64,000 nt of DNA from the NCBI GenBank assembly GCA_003342895.1, contig PTFA01000024.1, forward strand, positions 3,051,052 through 3,115,051. The letters run 5' to 3'. This document shows, one piece after another, positions 49,301-57,700 of this stretch. Below the pieces are notes generated by a model, which saw nothing but the letters and a program-made list of their open reading frames with translations, searched no databases and was not told the DNA's origin. Made by a program: the position numbers and the translations under genes. The stretch comes from Casuarius casuarius. Its lineage: Eukaryota > Chordata > Aves > Casuariiformes > Casuariidae. Numbering within the stretch: position 1 is the stretch's first letter; the number at the start of each line of letters is the position of its first letter.

Positions 49301-52185
49301 CTCAAAGTCCTCTTCCGATTTCCTCCTACACTTTCTGCAGAAACTGTATACTGAGATTCAAATTTGATTAGGGAAGAAGAAAATTTCTCAACTTGAAAAA
49401 GTTGCATCTAATTTTTATAACAGTTTACTGTAACCTTGGGTAGATAATGAAAACGGAAAAACATCCTTATCAGAAGAAGAGACTTCAGATAACACATTTC
49501 TTATTGTCTGTTTAATTTCTGATAGACTGAAGTCAAAGCAACTCTCATTATCATAATTTACACGCAGAGAAGAAAAATAACACATCTGAGTTAAAATGGT
49601 AACTATGGTTCAACCCCAGCAAGGCAAAAAGTTCACAGGAATACTGCTGCTGTCTGCTGGATTTTTTCAATGTTAAGAAATACCGTAGATCAGGCCATAC
49701 TCACCTCAATGTTAAATTTAAATTACAAACCAAAATGGGTTGAAAATACTGAGACTCCCTGTAGTATAAAATGGATGAGGTACTAAGAAAGCTTACAAGG
49801 AATGTGTTCTCTAAGGCTCTAACTGAATTTCTTAGGACACTGCAACAATTTTGCAATAATTGCAACACTAATCCATTGTTTAGTGTTCTGCAGAATTATG
49901 GAACATGACAAGGTTCTTACAAAACTGAGTTATTTCCTATCCTGATATGTAGACTTTATTTCTAGATGCAACAATACATTTATAAATCTACACTGAAGGC
50001 CTGTTTCTAGGCCTCGTAAGAAAAAAAATTTAGAAACCCGTAACATTCTTAATGAAATTGCCTTTGCTGTGCGGTATGAGGGAATGAGAGGGGAAGAAGA
50101 TCCAGGAAAAATCCCACACGTTATTTAAATGTTTTAGAGTAAGAGCAACCTTCTTGGAGGATCTTCCTCTTCCTTTTACACAACTGTATTTATCCCAGTC
50201 TTGTCATAACAACTGTTCTGTCACCCAAGGACTGGATTTAACTCCTTCCCAAACATGAAATAGCCAGATCAGTGGCTACAGACCAACACGACTTTCCCTT
50301 ATTCTCCTTAATGCTCAGTAGCAATACAGGCCCCTGTGAGCAAGAGACTCGGTACCAGATGTATGCCCGAAGAACAGAAATGCAAAAACCGAAATCCTGC
50401 AGACAATGAACAAGCATTTCTACAATTAGAATATTAACGTGTCACAGCTTCAACTTGGTATTCAGTGTCAGAAACTGGAAAGGTAAAAACGCCCCAAGAA
50501 ATAAGATTCAGAAAAAATACATACTTATCCAAAGCTGGTTCCTGAACAAATGGGTAGCATGTAGTTAAGTACCTAGGAAAGACACATGCTGCTGAGGGTT
50601 CTGACCATGCCACAGTTACCGCCGCATGTTTGGGAACAAACGGTTTGACCTCTGCTGATAACTTGATGCCCTGAGAAACAAAACGTTTTTTGGCTACATG
50701 CATTTTGAGATTAATGTTATCAGTGAAAAATAATTCATCCTGGTGAGCTTAACCATCCTAGGAAAGAGTTAGTTTGCACTCTTCTAACAAAACATGCAAA
50801 ACTATGAAGGTCACAGAAAGGAAATGGAGGGAGAGGGAGAAGGAATTCTAAGGGAAATGTGACTGCTCTGCAAAACTATTTTCTTTAATGCCCACCTTTA
50901 AAATGAAATACTAACAGAGCTCCATTACAAAAATGACAGAGGCCTGCCTGTCACAAGAGGCAGTGAACTCCAAAATAAGAATCATTATTTTATATTCTAA
51001 CAATATAAACTAAAACTCCTAACATGTGACTACCATCACTGTAAGATCCAGCTCTGGAAGTATTTAACAACAATGGCTTTGTGTATTCTAGTATTTTTAA
51101 GGGAGTTTGTGTGAAATGAATATTAAATTAGGCAGCCTTCTCACATTTTTGACACATCACAAATCTATTCATACTGATTTTCCATTTGTTCTCAATTACC
51201 ATGGACTTAAACCAGATAGGTTTATATGAAGGGACATCAAAATGAGACTCAAAATGTATCTGTGGCCATGACAGTGTTGTATAGTTTTACTCACTGTAAT
51301 TCATGCAACAAGTCATTTTTATAGCTATGTACTTTAGGGTAACTAACACGCTACAGGAAAACTAGGATCTTTTTACTTCCTGCCAAAGCCCATTTCAACA
51401 CCTACAACAACACATAAGGCCTTTTAAAATATAGGAACAGTAATTTCAACGGTTGAGCATATAAACTAGGTTCAGAGCACCCTCTGGTGGCTCAACATTC
51501 ACATCCGTTATAAACATTTAAAGAGGCTTCTTAAGTAAACAACAGATAAATTCAGGGCCCAACGAGCTTACAGTTATCAGGCAGATCCCATCTACGCAGA
51601 ACATCCATTTTAACAGTGACAAATACCTTCCTGATATGTAAATATAAATAAATATTATACGTATATGCATAAATACCTCTATGTATATATACATATATGT
51701 GTATTTTTATATATACACACACACATATATAAAACCCCTGGGAGGCAATACCGAACAAGCAAGCAGGGTACGAGGACTACCACGCTGGCTAAGCAAGCAG
51801 CGTTCTACAGGAAGCGGCTGCGATTTCGGGCTAACGGCTAACCTTAAGGCCACCTCAGCCCGACGAGGAAATCCACGTGCAACGCAACGTCATTGTTATT
51901 ATTGGGGATTCGCGGCTGTGTCTCTGAAGGGACAGGGTGCCTGTGCTCCCCCAGCACACTCCGCACTAAGTGAGACGCGTCTCGGTGCCTCAGCCCGGCC
52001 GGATCCGGCCCTTCCAGGCAGCCGCGCACGCAGCGCGGTGCCGGCCCGCGGGGAGGGAGGGGGGCGGCTCCCCGCCCCCGGTTACGTAAGAGGCCGGGGC
52101 GGGGGGAGGGAGGGAGCGGAGCGGGGGCCGCCGCCGCCCTTACCTCGCCGCTGCGGCCCGCGCCCGGCCGCCGCTCCGAGGACAT
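25210..52185 (-). CDS. SECISBP2: SECIS-binding protein 2, complete coding region in 18 exons
   Basis: SECISBP2 (SBP2) binds the SECIS hairpin in selenoprotein mRNAs and, with the Sec-specific elongation factor, recodes UGA as selenocysteine on the ribosome. Joining 18 minus-strand exons with GT/AG borders gives one open frame of 2,631 bases, 876 residues; the human protein is about 854. Exon bounds, in order: 52185-52144, 50670-50525, 48679-48490, 46499-46370, 45962-45730, 44652-44565, 42856-42711, 42124-41969, 37787-37686, 36413-36294, 35040-34908, 32207-32038, 30424-30286, 30024-29877, 28231-28011, 27273-27119, 26307-26106, 25319-25210. The N-terminal 370 residues diverge; conserved blocks include [40 protein letters not shown], the Sec incorporation region ([19 protein letters not shown]) and the L7Ae RNA-binding domain (about 635-785). 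The start is ATG 52185-52183 in a cgccATG context. Every phase agrees, so I regard the model as solid. Confidence 0.97.
26106..26307 (-). CDS. SECISBP2: SECISBP2 coding exon 17
   Basis: Residues 774-841: [34 protein letters not shown], then a Ser-rich stretch to DEDVPNY. The first part matches the helix after the L7Ae fold; the rest is variable. Confidence 0.93.
27119..27273 (-). CDS. SECISBP2: SECISBP2 coding exon 16, end of L7Ae domain
   Basis: Residues 722-773: [52 protein letters not shown]. Highly conserved; completes the RNA-binding fold. Confidence 0.97.
28011..28231 (-). CDS. SECISBP2: SECISBP2 coding exon 15, start of L7Ae RNA-binding domain
   Basis: Residues 648-722: [74 protein letters not shown]. 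The GLREV-K and CVIISPN blocks are the L7Ae-type kink-turn-binding fold that contacts SECIS RNA. Confidence 0.97.
29877..30024 (-). CDS. SECISBP2: SECISBP2 coding exon 14
   Basis: Residues 599-648. A divergent linker runs to [11 protein letters not shown], which opens the RNA-binding region. The last codon (Asp) is completed by the next exon. Confidence 0.92.
30286..30424 (-). CDS. SECISBP2: SECISBP2 coding exon 13
   Basis: Residues 553-599: [20 protein letters not shown], a charged helix, then an acidic linker ending LPQDSQAG. Confidence 0.9.
32038..32207 (-). CDS. SECISBP2: SECISBP2 coding exon 12, Sec incorporation domain
   Basis: Residues 496-552. Contains [20 protein letters not shown] followed by [12 protein letters not shown]. 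This is the core of the SBP2 Sec incorporation domain, needed with the RNA-binding domain for UGA recoding (family knowledge). The donor is AAG|GTGCTC, weaker than its neighbours. Confidence 0.93.
32785..32905 (-). mobile_element. MIR-type SINE relic
   Basis: Plus-strand text GTAGGTCTATTTTACTTGTA, then TTTTACAG, TTTAAGGCACAGAAGCTTTA and ATGACTGGCCAAG follows the reverse complement of the MIR core as I know it (GGTAGGTATTATTATCCCAT, GGCACAGAGAGGTTAAGTGA), then jumps to the CCCAAACCC-type 5' part. The middle segment looks deleted. Old and degraded, in a SECISBP2 intron. Confidence 0.6.
34908..35040 (-). CDS. SECISBP2: SECISBP2 coding exon 11
   Basis: Residues 452-496: [20 protein letters not shown] then [10 protein letters not shown]. 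This is a recognisable SBP2 block upstream of the Sec incorporation domain. Confidence 0.93.
36294..36413 (-). CDS. SECISBP2: SECISBP2 coding exon 10
   Basis: Residues 412-451, 40 codons: [20 protein letters not shown] to ALERKKMQ. Phase 0 on both sides, so skipping would keep the frame. Weakly conserved. Confidence 0.85.
36864..36909. repeat. 23-base tandem duplication
   Basis: Two adjacent copies starting TCAGTGTACC and ending CCTGCTCAT, differing by one T/A, in SECISBP2 intron 9. Confidence 0.85.
37686..37787 (-). CDS. SECISBP2: SECISBP2 coding exon 9
   Basis: Residues 378-411, 34 codons: [20 protein letters not shown] to VRKQSE. The DAEEFP-LA block is conserved and follows VQEPPRIE directly once the 4.2-kb intron is removed. 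Confidence 0.93.
38580..39370 (-). mobile_element. Ancient CR1-family LINE relic
   Basis: Scattered matches, in order, to an amniote CR1 3' region known to me: TAAGAACAGACATACTGAGT and CAGAGCAGCC at the left end, a GGCTTAGGGAC piece, GAAGTCCTAGT followed by CTCATATGGAAAGTGTTTCA, and CTCTTTCTTGAAGG. Large parts are decayed. The 3' end of the element is at the low coordinate, so it is oriented like SECISBP2. No ORF survives. Confidence 0.55.
40226..40471 (-). pseudogene. CR1 ORF2 C-terminal fragment
   Basis: An open stretch reading [68 protein letters not shown], the standard C-terminus of avian CR1 ORF2. It is separated from the RT fragment by frame-shifted, decayed sequence (40472-40618) that still contains CR1 coding similarity ([10 protein letters not shown] in another frame). 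Confidence 0.88.
40619..41332 (-). pseudogene. CR1 reverse transcriptase fragment
   Basis: A 237-codon open stretch with RT landmarks in order: [11 protein letters not shown] (first catalytic Asp region, residues about 16-25), [20 protein letters not shown] (about 72-91), then FAGDTKLGG (103-111), LRPHLE-like [16 protein letters not shown] at the end. The family motif is FADD; here the first Asp is Gly (codon 41018-41020 reads GGT on the minus strand), so the active site is lost. The frame is also broken after 40619: the following C-terminal piece continues in another frame. Confidence 0.9.
41969..42124 (-). CDS. SECISBP2: SECISBP2 coding exon 8, poly-lysine tract and VQEPPRIE
   Basis: Residues 326-377, exactly 52 codons. 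Acidic SETEPEEG precedes eleven consecutive Lys codons (42041-42073), then [16 protein letters not shown] and the strongly conserved VQEPPRIE at the donor GTACAG. The Lys run may serve nuclear or nucleolar targeting (inference). Confidence 0.94.
42711..42856 (-). CDS. SECISBP2: SECISBP2 coding exon 7
   Basis: Residues 277-325: [20 protein letters not shown], then [19 protein letters not shown] and DSQAK at donor GTACTT. The SW-M motif resembles the mammalian ELSWTPMGYVV region (family knowledge). Confidence 0.87.
44565..44652 (-). CDS. SECISBP2: SECISBP2 coding exon 6
   Basis: Residues 248-277: [20 protein letters not shown] to SSFDGRG. Too short to stand alone; supported by borders (TATAG, GTAAGT) and phase. 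Confidence 0.84.
45730..45962 (-). CDS. SECISBP2: SECISBP2 coding exon 5
   Basis: Residues 170-247, the longest exon: [20 protein letters not shown], then [12 protein letters not shown], ending FNTE before GTTAGC. Low-complexity, probably disordered. Confidence 0.87.
46370..46499 (-). CDS. SECISBP2: SECISBP2 coding exon 4
   Basis: Residues 127-170. Basic start [18 protein letters not shown], then Ser-rich to SMKPG. Acceptor TTTGCAG with a second AG three bases on, so one Gln may be optional. Confidence 0.85.
48490..48679 (-). CDS. SECISBP2: SECISBP2 coding exon 3
   Basis: Residues 63-126: Ser/Tyr/Asn-rich ([20 protein letters not shown]), ending SRNVSK before GTAAGC. Phase 2 in, 0 out. Weakly conserved, placed by phase and position. 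Confidence 0.87.
50525..50670 (-). CDS. SECISBP2: SECISBP2 coding exon 2
   Basis: Residues 15-63. Opens [17 protein letters not shown] and ends EPALDK with donor GTATGT. This block matches the conserved N-terminus of vertebrate SBP2 (IKLSA-VKPFVP, VAW, YPFVQEP). Confidence 0.93.
51680..51732. repeat. AT-rich (TATA/CACA) microsatellite
   Basis: Alternating TATATA, CATATATGTG and ACACACAC runs at the edge of the SECISBP2 CpG island; imperfectly self-complementary. Confidence 0.85.
52144..52185 (-). CDS. SECISBP2: SECISBP2 coding exon 1
   Basis: Encodes [14 protein letters not shown], donor GAG|GTAAGG, phase 0. The exon continues 5' as untranslated GC-rich sequence toward the N gap, so the transcription start is not visible. 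Confidence 0.9.
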
Positions 52186-52274
52186 GGCGAGGACGGGCCT
52201 CGGCCCCGGCCCCGGCCCCCGCGCCGCCCCGCTCCTCTCCGCGCTCCGCTCCCGCTCCCGAGCCGGCGCCGGCG

Positions 52275-52556
52275 NNNNNNNNNNNNNNNNNNNNNNNNNN
52301 NNNNNNNNNNNNNNNNNNNNNNNNNNNNNNNNNNNNNNNNNNNNNNNNNNNNNNNNNNNNNNNNNNNNNNNNNNNNNNNNNNNNNNNNNNNNNNNNNNNN
52401 NNNNNNNNNNNNNNNNNNNNNNNNNNNNNNNNNNNNNNNNNNNNNNNNNNNNNNNNNNNNNNNNNNNNNNNNNNNNNNNNNNNNNNNNNNNNNNNNNNNN
52501 NNNNNNNNNNNNNNNNNNNNNNNNNNNNNNNNNNNNNNNNNNNNNNNNNNNNNNNN
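52275..52556. other. Assembly gap (282 N)
   Basis: A run of N inside an extremely GC-rich island, likely a sequencing drop-out. Its real length is unknown. Open frames that cross it are artefacts. Confidence 0.98.
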
Positions 52557-52720
52557 GGCGGGCCAGGCGGGAAGGGGGCGGGAGAGGCCCAAGCGGCGGT
52601 TGCGCTGCAGAGACGCGCGCGAAGAACGCGCCCTTGGCAGCCCAGAGCCCTTGGTGCGATCCCTGTGCTGAGGGATGGCGGAGTGGCAGCAGGTCTTTTA
52701 AAGACCAACAGCGGTAGAGG

Positions 52721-54100
52721 GTCGGCAGCAGTCAGCACCCAAGAGCCTGATGCCGAGGCCCTGAGGAAAAGCCAGGCTCAAGCTGGCAGTTTCTGCCAGT
52801 GGTTCTCTGGGCTGGGCTGCCTGGAACGCCACCAAGAGAGCAGGCACCCCTAGCAAGTCTGAAGTCAAGACCATGAAGAATTATTTGCCTCATCGAATTT
52901 GACATAAGCACCTTTGCTACGAACACGCTTAGTTACAATGAAGGCTCCAGAACATAATACTAACATCTCAGCCCTACAGCTCTGATCTCCACAGCCTCCA
53001 GCCATAGCAGCTAGATATAGGGCCATAAGGTCACTTACCTTTATCTGGCACTGTAACATCCCCTTTACTGCATGCCCACATTACACAGGAAGAGCATATA
53101 CCACACTGGTTAAATGACATGAAGATGCACACATTTCTCTTGGCCTTCCCAACCTTACAGACCTAACACAAGCTTGCATTTGAAATGAAGCAGCTACAGT
53201 CTCACCAGTACTGAGCAAAGTTACTCTGAACAGTGATACTGAAGCACCCATTCAAAAGAAAGTTGATTGTAGGGCTACTACTACAGGGCTCCAGTATGCC
53301 ATGGGGACCAGTTTGAAGCAACAGGTCACCTCTGAACTTTTATGCTAGGTTGAGTGCACATACCAGCTCACCTGTTCTGGCACACAACTTTCTAAATAAG
53401 GACTAATCCAACTTCTGTTGTGCTGGCTATGGCCCTTTATGCTTAAGGCAATTGGGTTCATAGTGTCCTGCTACCAGCAGCTGCTTTTATTAGAGAAAAA
53501 GCACTCCCTTTGACTATGCTTCTGAGGACTATTATCTACATAGCAAGGCAGTACAAGCTTAGCTTCCCAGAGAAAAAAGAAAAAAGCAAAAAGAGTGGAA
53601 GGGTAGGCTAAAACCCCAGACTAATTAAAGTTTGGGACAGGAAGATAGTTTAGTACAAGCAAAGTAACAAAGCAGGAGTAAAAAGCTTAAAGTTTAGTAT
53701 AATTAACAGCTTAAACTATCTCTATGGTGTAAACTTGTAAGTCACTGCAGGATGAGTAGTTGCATTATAATCACCCTTAACTCTGGAGTCCTATAGTTTT
53801 TGGATATCAGAAGCTAGTCTATTACCTCAATTTAAACAGCATGTCACCTGCTTAATTAAATACCTTGAGGATTACCACTGCCAGTTTCATTTTCAGATTG
53901 GCTAGAAGCAGTTGCAGAACCCACTTGATTTAAGAAAAGTTCAGGTGAGGGTCAGAAACTAGAGACTGTAGGGCAAAACAATTCCTGTAGAGAAACAAAG
54001 TAGCTTCTCCCAAGCTTTCCTCAAGTGAGTACCCCCCCAGCATGATGTTAGATGATGCTCATTTTGTCTGGCAAATTAAAACTTTAGACATTTAGGTATT
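52721..54100. other. Intergenic between CKS2 3' end and SECISBP2 promoter
   Basis: No ORF or repeat recognised. Both neighbours are transcribed on the minus strand, so this is a short tandem spacer of about 1.4 kb. Confidence 0.6.
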
Positions 54101-54525
54101 ATAGAGCATTAAAAATAGAGTTTATTTCTTTATGCCTACTACTGAACAAGTGAGCCATTGGATTCAAACATGCTACACTGTTTAGCAGAAAAGCTCAGTG
54201 TGAAAGTTACTGAACACATGTAACAAGTGATCATCTAGTCAAAACATGCAATATGTAAACTTTATAATAAACAAAAATTCAATGAAAAGTCAAATAGGCA
54301 CTTACATTAACAGTAAAGAAAATTTCATTCATCTTTGAACACCATAGCAGCCTACTTGGAATTGCATTTGACTGAGCTTTGTTGCTGTGAATAATACAGC
54401 TCATGCACAGGTATGGATGTATGTTTTGTACATTTTCAAGTATTCACTGAATACTACCAACATATATACACTCATATACATAAAGTTCCAGAATAAGTTT
54501 TAGGAGAAGATTTCTAGAAGGTAGT
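54100..54525 (-). other. CKS2: CKS2 3' UTR with poly(A) signal
   Basis: AT-rich sequence after the stop. AATAAA on the minus strand at 54126-54121 lies about 400 bases past the TGA and is the best end. Confidence 0.65.
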
Positions 54526-54578
54526 TCATTTTTGCTCATCCTTTGGAAGAGGTCTTCTGAAGAGAAGAATGTGTGGCT
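54526..54578 (-). CDS. CKS2: CKS2 exon 3
   Basis: Completes Glu63 after TTTCCACAG, encodes [16 protein letters not shown] and stops at TGA 54528-54526. Too short to appear as a separate ORF; found from the expected C-terminus. Confidence 0.95.
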
Positions 54579-57296
54579 CTGTGGAAATAAAATTGAACAA
54601 AGCATTAGTCCATCCTTGAGTCCTGATTACAGGGACGACTTCTGTTCAAGAGAGCTTGAACAATAACTGAAGCTTACTATCAGATACTAAACAGACTAAG
54701 AAATTAAGTCCACAGACAGGTCCCTATGTGGAACAATTTCAAGAACCACTCTGCAGTAACACCTTAAGAATCCAAACAGATGCTTTCAAAGTTTTTATAC
54801 TGGAACTTGGCAACTCCCTAATTTGAGATATTTACAGGAAGGAAGTACAGAAAAATACATCAGACTTGGTACTAGTTCTGTCTCTGTACACTAGGCTATT
54901 TCATGAGCTTTATCACTGTAACTTGCTCTAACAAGCTAGTGATGTTGTCCTGGTCAGGTACATGCTAACTGTCAAGCAACGAAAACCACTTAGTTACATT
55001 AGTATAGGCAGCTTACATTATTGACCTAACTTAGTTGTAAAGCTCCTCCAAAAAAGCCCCAGGCAATACATTCAAAGTATCAAAGTTGTCCAGATAAGGC
55101 AAACACTGGAAGATTAGGCTAATTGTTTCTTTTGGATCTTTGGAAACTTGGAACTCTGTGAGACTTGTTGCAATTCATCCATCACCAATTAAATTACCCT
55201 TTGGCCAGTCTTGTCAATGTTATCTTGGATGGCTGTTTTTAGTACACTATACTTAAGTTTTAGAGCTTCATACCCCATTAATTGAAGGACTTTGGCTTTA
55301 GTGTAGCTTTTAGCAGGCACTGTAGCTAGAGCTTAAACCGTGCTGTAGACTTTTCAGAACATTAACACAGTACCTTGTTTAGGAGGGCATCTGCTAGGGT
55401 TTTGTGGGTGTGAAAACTTACCAGTTTCATGATATAAAGATATGCTGCTTTATAAAGTTTGGGGCCATCACTGAGATATTAACACCATTCAACATCTCAG
55501 TAAAACCTATTTCTATAGGCAGAGGTAGGAGCATCAAGCCTAGCATGTTTTGTCTGCTAAGAGACTGCAGATACCTAGAAGGTGGCTACCATTTTACCTG
55601 ACCAGTTCTGCGAATAAGAAGGGAAAGTTTAGTCTAAAGGCTGCTACATTGCCTGCTTTCCCAAGCAGCTAAAGTAGCAAGCAGATAAAGAGGAGTCTAA
55701 ACATCTAGTAGGAAATTCCAACTTGATTCTAGAGCAAAAGCAATTACACCCTTGAACCTTCAGTTCCAGGCACCAGACAGTTGATATTTTAGACTTTGTA
55801 CATCTGTGCTTACCTGGCTCATGGATCATATAGTGAACCCAGCCAAGACTTTGCTGAACACCAAGTCGTCTCCATTCCTCTTCAGACATTAGATGGGTTT
55901 TTGGTACTTGTTTTGAAAGTTCTCTTGGCAGCATCACGTGTCTGTAGAAGTTTAACAATCTCATATTATATACCTTAATGCCTGTCTTGGTAGACACTAA
56001 AAAAAAACTTGCACATATCAATATTGAAAGATAGTAAGCAAGTTCAGTTATGAATACCAACATCTTCCCTAGCCTCAGGTGTCAATAGATTCTACTAATT
56101 CATTTGATTACTATGCATCAGTTGCAAAAGACATTTTGAAATTCACTCTGCCTACAAAACATTACACCTTCCTGCAATACAGGAGTCATCCCCCTGCATG
56201 CTATAATCACTCTATTGTATAGAGGTACATATACCCCAGCAGCTGGCTGTCATATCGGCAACCAGACTAACATAGCTTGAAATATATGAACTTTGCACTT
56301 TTAGAGTGATTGCAAAATACTAACAGGAGTGATCTTATCAACCACAAATATCTATTTTCTCTCCTCCTCCCCCCCCCTCCGAGATTAAGGTGGTAGTGGT
56401 TGGGAAACACATTAACTGCACTTAAAAACCTGATCTGCCAGCTGAGGGGAAGCACAAAGCCTGCTTTTCACATGTGCAAGTTCCTTTATTACTTAATAGA
56501 AAGCAGAGGCAAGTATTCAGTCTAGCTTTTGAGATCAAAAGTGACTTTAATAGTAAGAGTCAACTGATTAACTGGCACTATACTTCTACATACAGTTTAG
56601 CAAAAAGCTGTTTTGTAATAGCAAATTCAGGGACTGAACTTGAACAGCATCAGTTACTGAGGCAATACAGGACGTTACTCGCAGTTCCGTGGAGGCTCCT
56701 GAGCACCGGGCTCGAGTGCCCAGCTTCACTTTGCTGAGGCACAGCGCGGGGCGGCAGCAGCACCCGCGGCAGCCTCAGAGGCACAAGCCCTCCAAGCGGT
56801 CGCGCCGCCAGAGGAGCGGGGCGGCCGGGGCTATCGCCACGCGGCGGCCGCCGCCCAGTCTCGTCACCGGGGGCTGAGCGCCCTCCGCCGCCGCCGCCAC
56901 GGGGGCCTCGCGGGCTTCGCCCCCACCCCCCTTTCGGCGCCCCCTGAGTGGGGCTGGCGCTGCCCGCTCACCGGAGGCCATTCCGGAAGGGCCCAGACCA
57001 GCGCCCCGTCCCCCCCGCCCCGCACCAGCGGCTAAGATCTCCGCGAGCGCCCGCGCTGGAGAGGCGGGACGCTGCCCCCCCCCCACCACCACCAGCCGGA
57101 GGCCACCGCGGAGGCGGCGGCGCAGGGCCGCTCCCAGGGCCGCGCTCCCACCGACGGCGGGGAGAGGCGCCCGCCCGAGCCGCCCCCCAGCAAGGGCCGG
57201 CAGGGAGCACCCCCTCGCCCCCGGCCCGGTCTCGTACCGGTACTCGTACTGCTCGTCGAAATACTTGTCGGAATAGTAGATCTGCTTGTGTGCCAT
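54526..57296 (-). CDS. CKS2: Cyclin-dependent kinases regulatory subunit 2, complete (3 exons)
   Basis: CKS2 is a small CDK-binding protein that docks phosphorylated substrates onto cyclin-CDK complexes and is needed for cell-cycle progression and meiosis. Exons 57296-57238, 55941-55814 and 54578-54526 join in phase (59+128+53 bases) to 79 residues, the exact family length. It reads [79 protein letters not shown]. The [13 protein letters not shown] segment is the conserved Cks hinge and last strand. MAHKQ at the start, FDE and PRELSKQ separate it from CKS1B (MSHKQ, PKDIAK, by family knowledge). The start ATG (57296-57294) has a cgccATGG context. Only the final residues look variable. Confidence 0.97.
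54579..57237 (-). other. CKS2 introns 1 and 2
   Basis: Introns 55942-57237 and 54579-55813. The first begins in CpG-island sequence (to about 56690). A C-run sits near 56370. Nothing else recognised. Confidence 0.75.
55814..55941 (-). CDS. CKS2: CKS2 exon 2
   Basis: Completes Arg20 and encodes residues 21-62, [10 protein letters not shown] to HYMIHEP. Acceptor TTCTACAG, donor CCAG|GTAAGC. Carries the anion-binding and CDK-contact surface of Cks proteins. Confidence 0.97.
57238..57296 (-). CDS. CKS2: CKS2 exon 1
   Basis: 19 codons plus two bases (CG of Arg20), donor CG|GTACGA. The frame stays open upstream of the ATG but has only a GTG there; the ATG is the known protein start. Confidence 0.95.
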
Positions 57297-57299
57297 GGC

Positions 57300-57700
57300 G
57301 CGGGGCGGTGGCGGCGGTGACGGCACGGCGCGCTCCCCTCACGGACGGCTGCCGCAGACTAACCGCCCGCTGCTGCGCCCCACTCGATTTGAATCTAGCA
57401 GCTCCAAGCTCATTGGCCGCCTGCGCCAGCCAATGGCGCGCCGCGCGGCCACGCCAGCGGAGGCGGCCGTGTGACTCGGGCTCTCGCCTTTCCACCAATC
57501 CCCGGAAGCGACAGTGGGGGATTACGTAAGAGGGTGACGGTTGGGAGCGGGGCGGGGTGGAGGTGCGCGCACGTCGGCCCCAACGTGAGCTCTGGGCTCT
57601 GCGGCGTTTCCAAGGCAGCGGCGCCCCGCGTGAGCTCCGGCGGCGCCGCGATTGGCCAGCTGCAGCCGGGCGCCGGGCCGTTCCAGCAGTTTCTAGAGCT
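57300..57700 (-). promoter_or_regulatory. CKS2: CKS2 CpG-island promoter with CCAAT boxes and CHR-like site
   Basis: Upstream of the CKS2 ATG there are four CCAAT/ATTGG pentamers (57412-57416, 57430-57434, 57495-57499, 57651-57655), a TTTGAA hexamer (57388-57393) like the cell-cycle homology region, and a palindromic TTACGTAA (57522-57529). There is no TATA box. Clustered CCAAT boxes (NF-Y) with a CHR are typical of G2/M genes controlled by DREAM/MMB, which fits CKS2. The TTTGAA reads as TTCAAA in gene sense, so its role is less certain. Confidence 0.65.

Larger units (their letters stand above)
42125..52143 (-). other. SECISBP2 introns 1-7
   Basis: Introns 50671-52143, 48680-50524, 46500-48489, 45963-46369, 44653-45729, 42857-44564 and 42125-42710. 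They contain an AT/GT microsatellite (51680-51732) and, next to exon 1, CpG-island sequence. No other genes recognised. Confidence 0.7.
51950..52720 (-). promoter_or_regulatory. SECISBP2: SECISBP2 CpG-island promoter region (partly unsequenced)
   Basis: Very GC- and CpG-rich sequence surrounds coding exon 1, including Sp1-type GGGGCGGGG strings near 52096-52105. The core promoter and 5' UTR probably fall in the N run (52275-52556). A palindromic TTACGTAA lies at 52082-52089 in intron 1. No TATA box is visible in the sequenced parts. Confidence 0.7.

Noticed and set aside
51681..52853. Long plus-strand ORF of 390 codons, and its minus-strand counterparts through the gap
   Set aside because: They read through 282 N and GC-rich sequence free of stops by composition. 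The real gene here is SECISBP2 exon 1 on the minus strand.
56775..57529. Several long ORFs on both strands around the CKS2 first exon
   Set aside because: Low-complexity Pro/Arg/Ala/Gly translations of a CpG island. Only the 59-base CKS2 exon inside is real.
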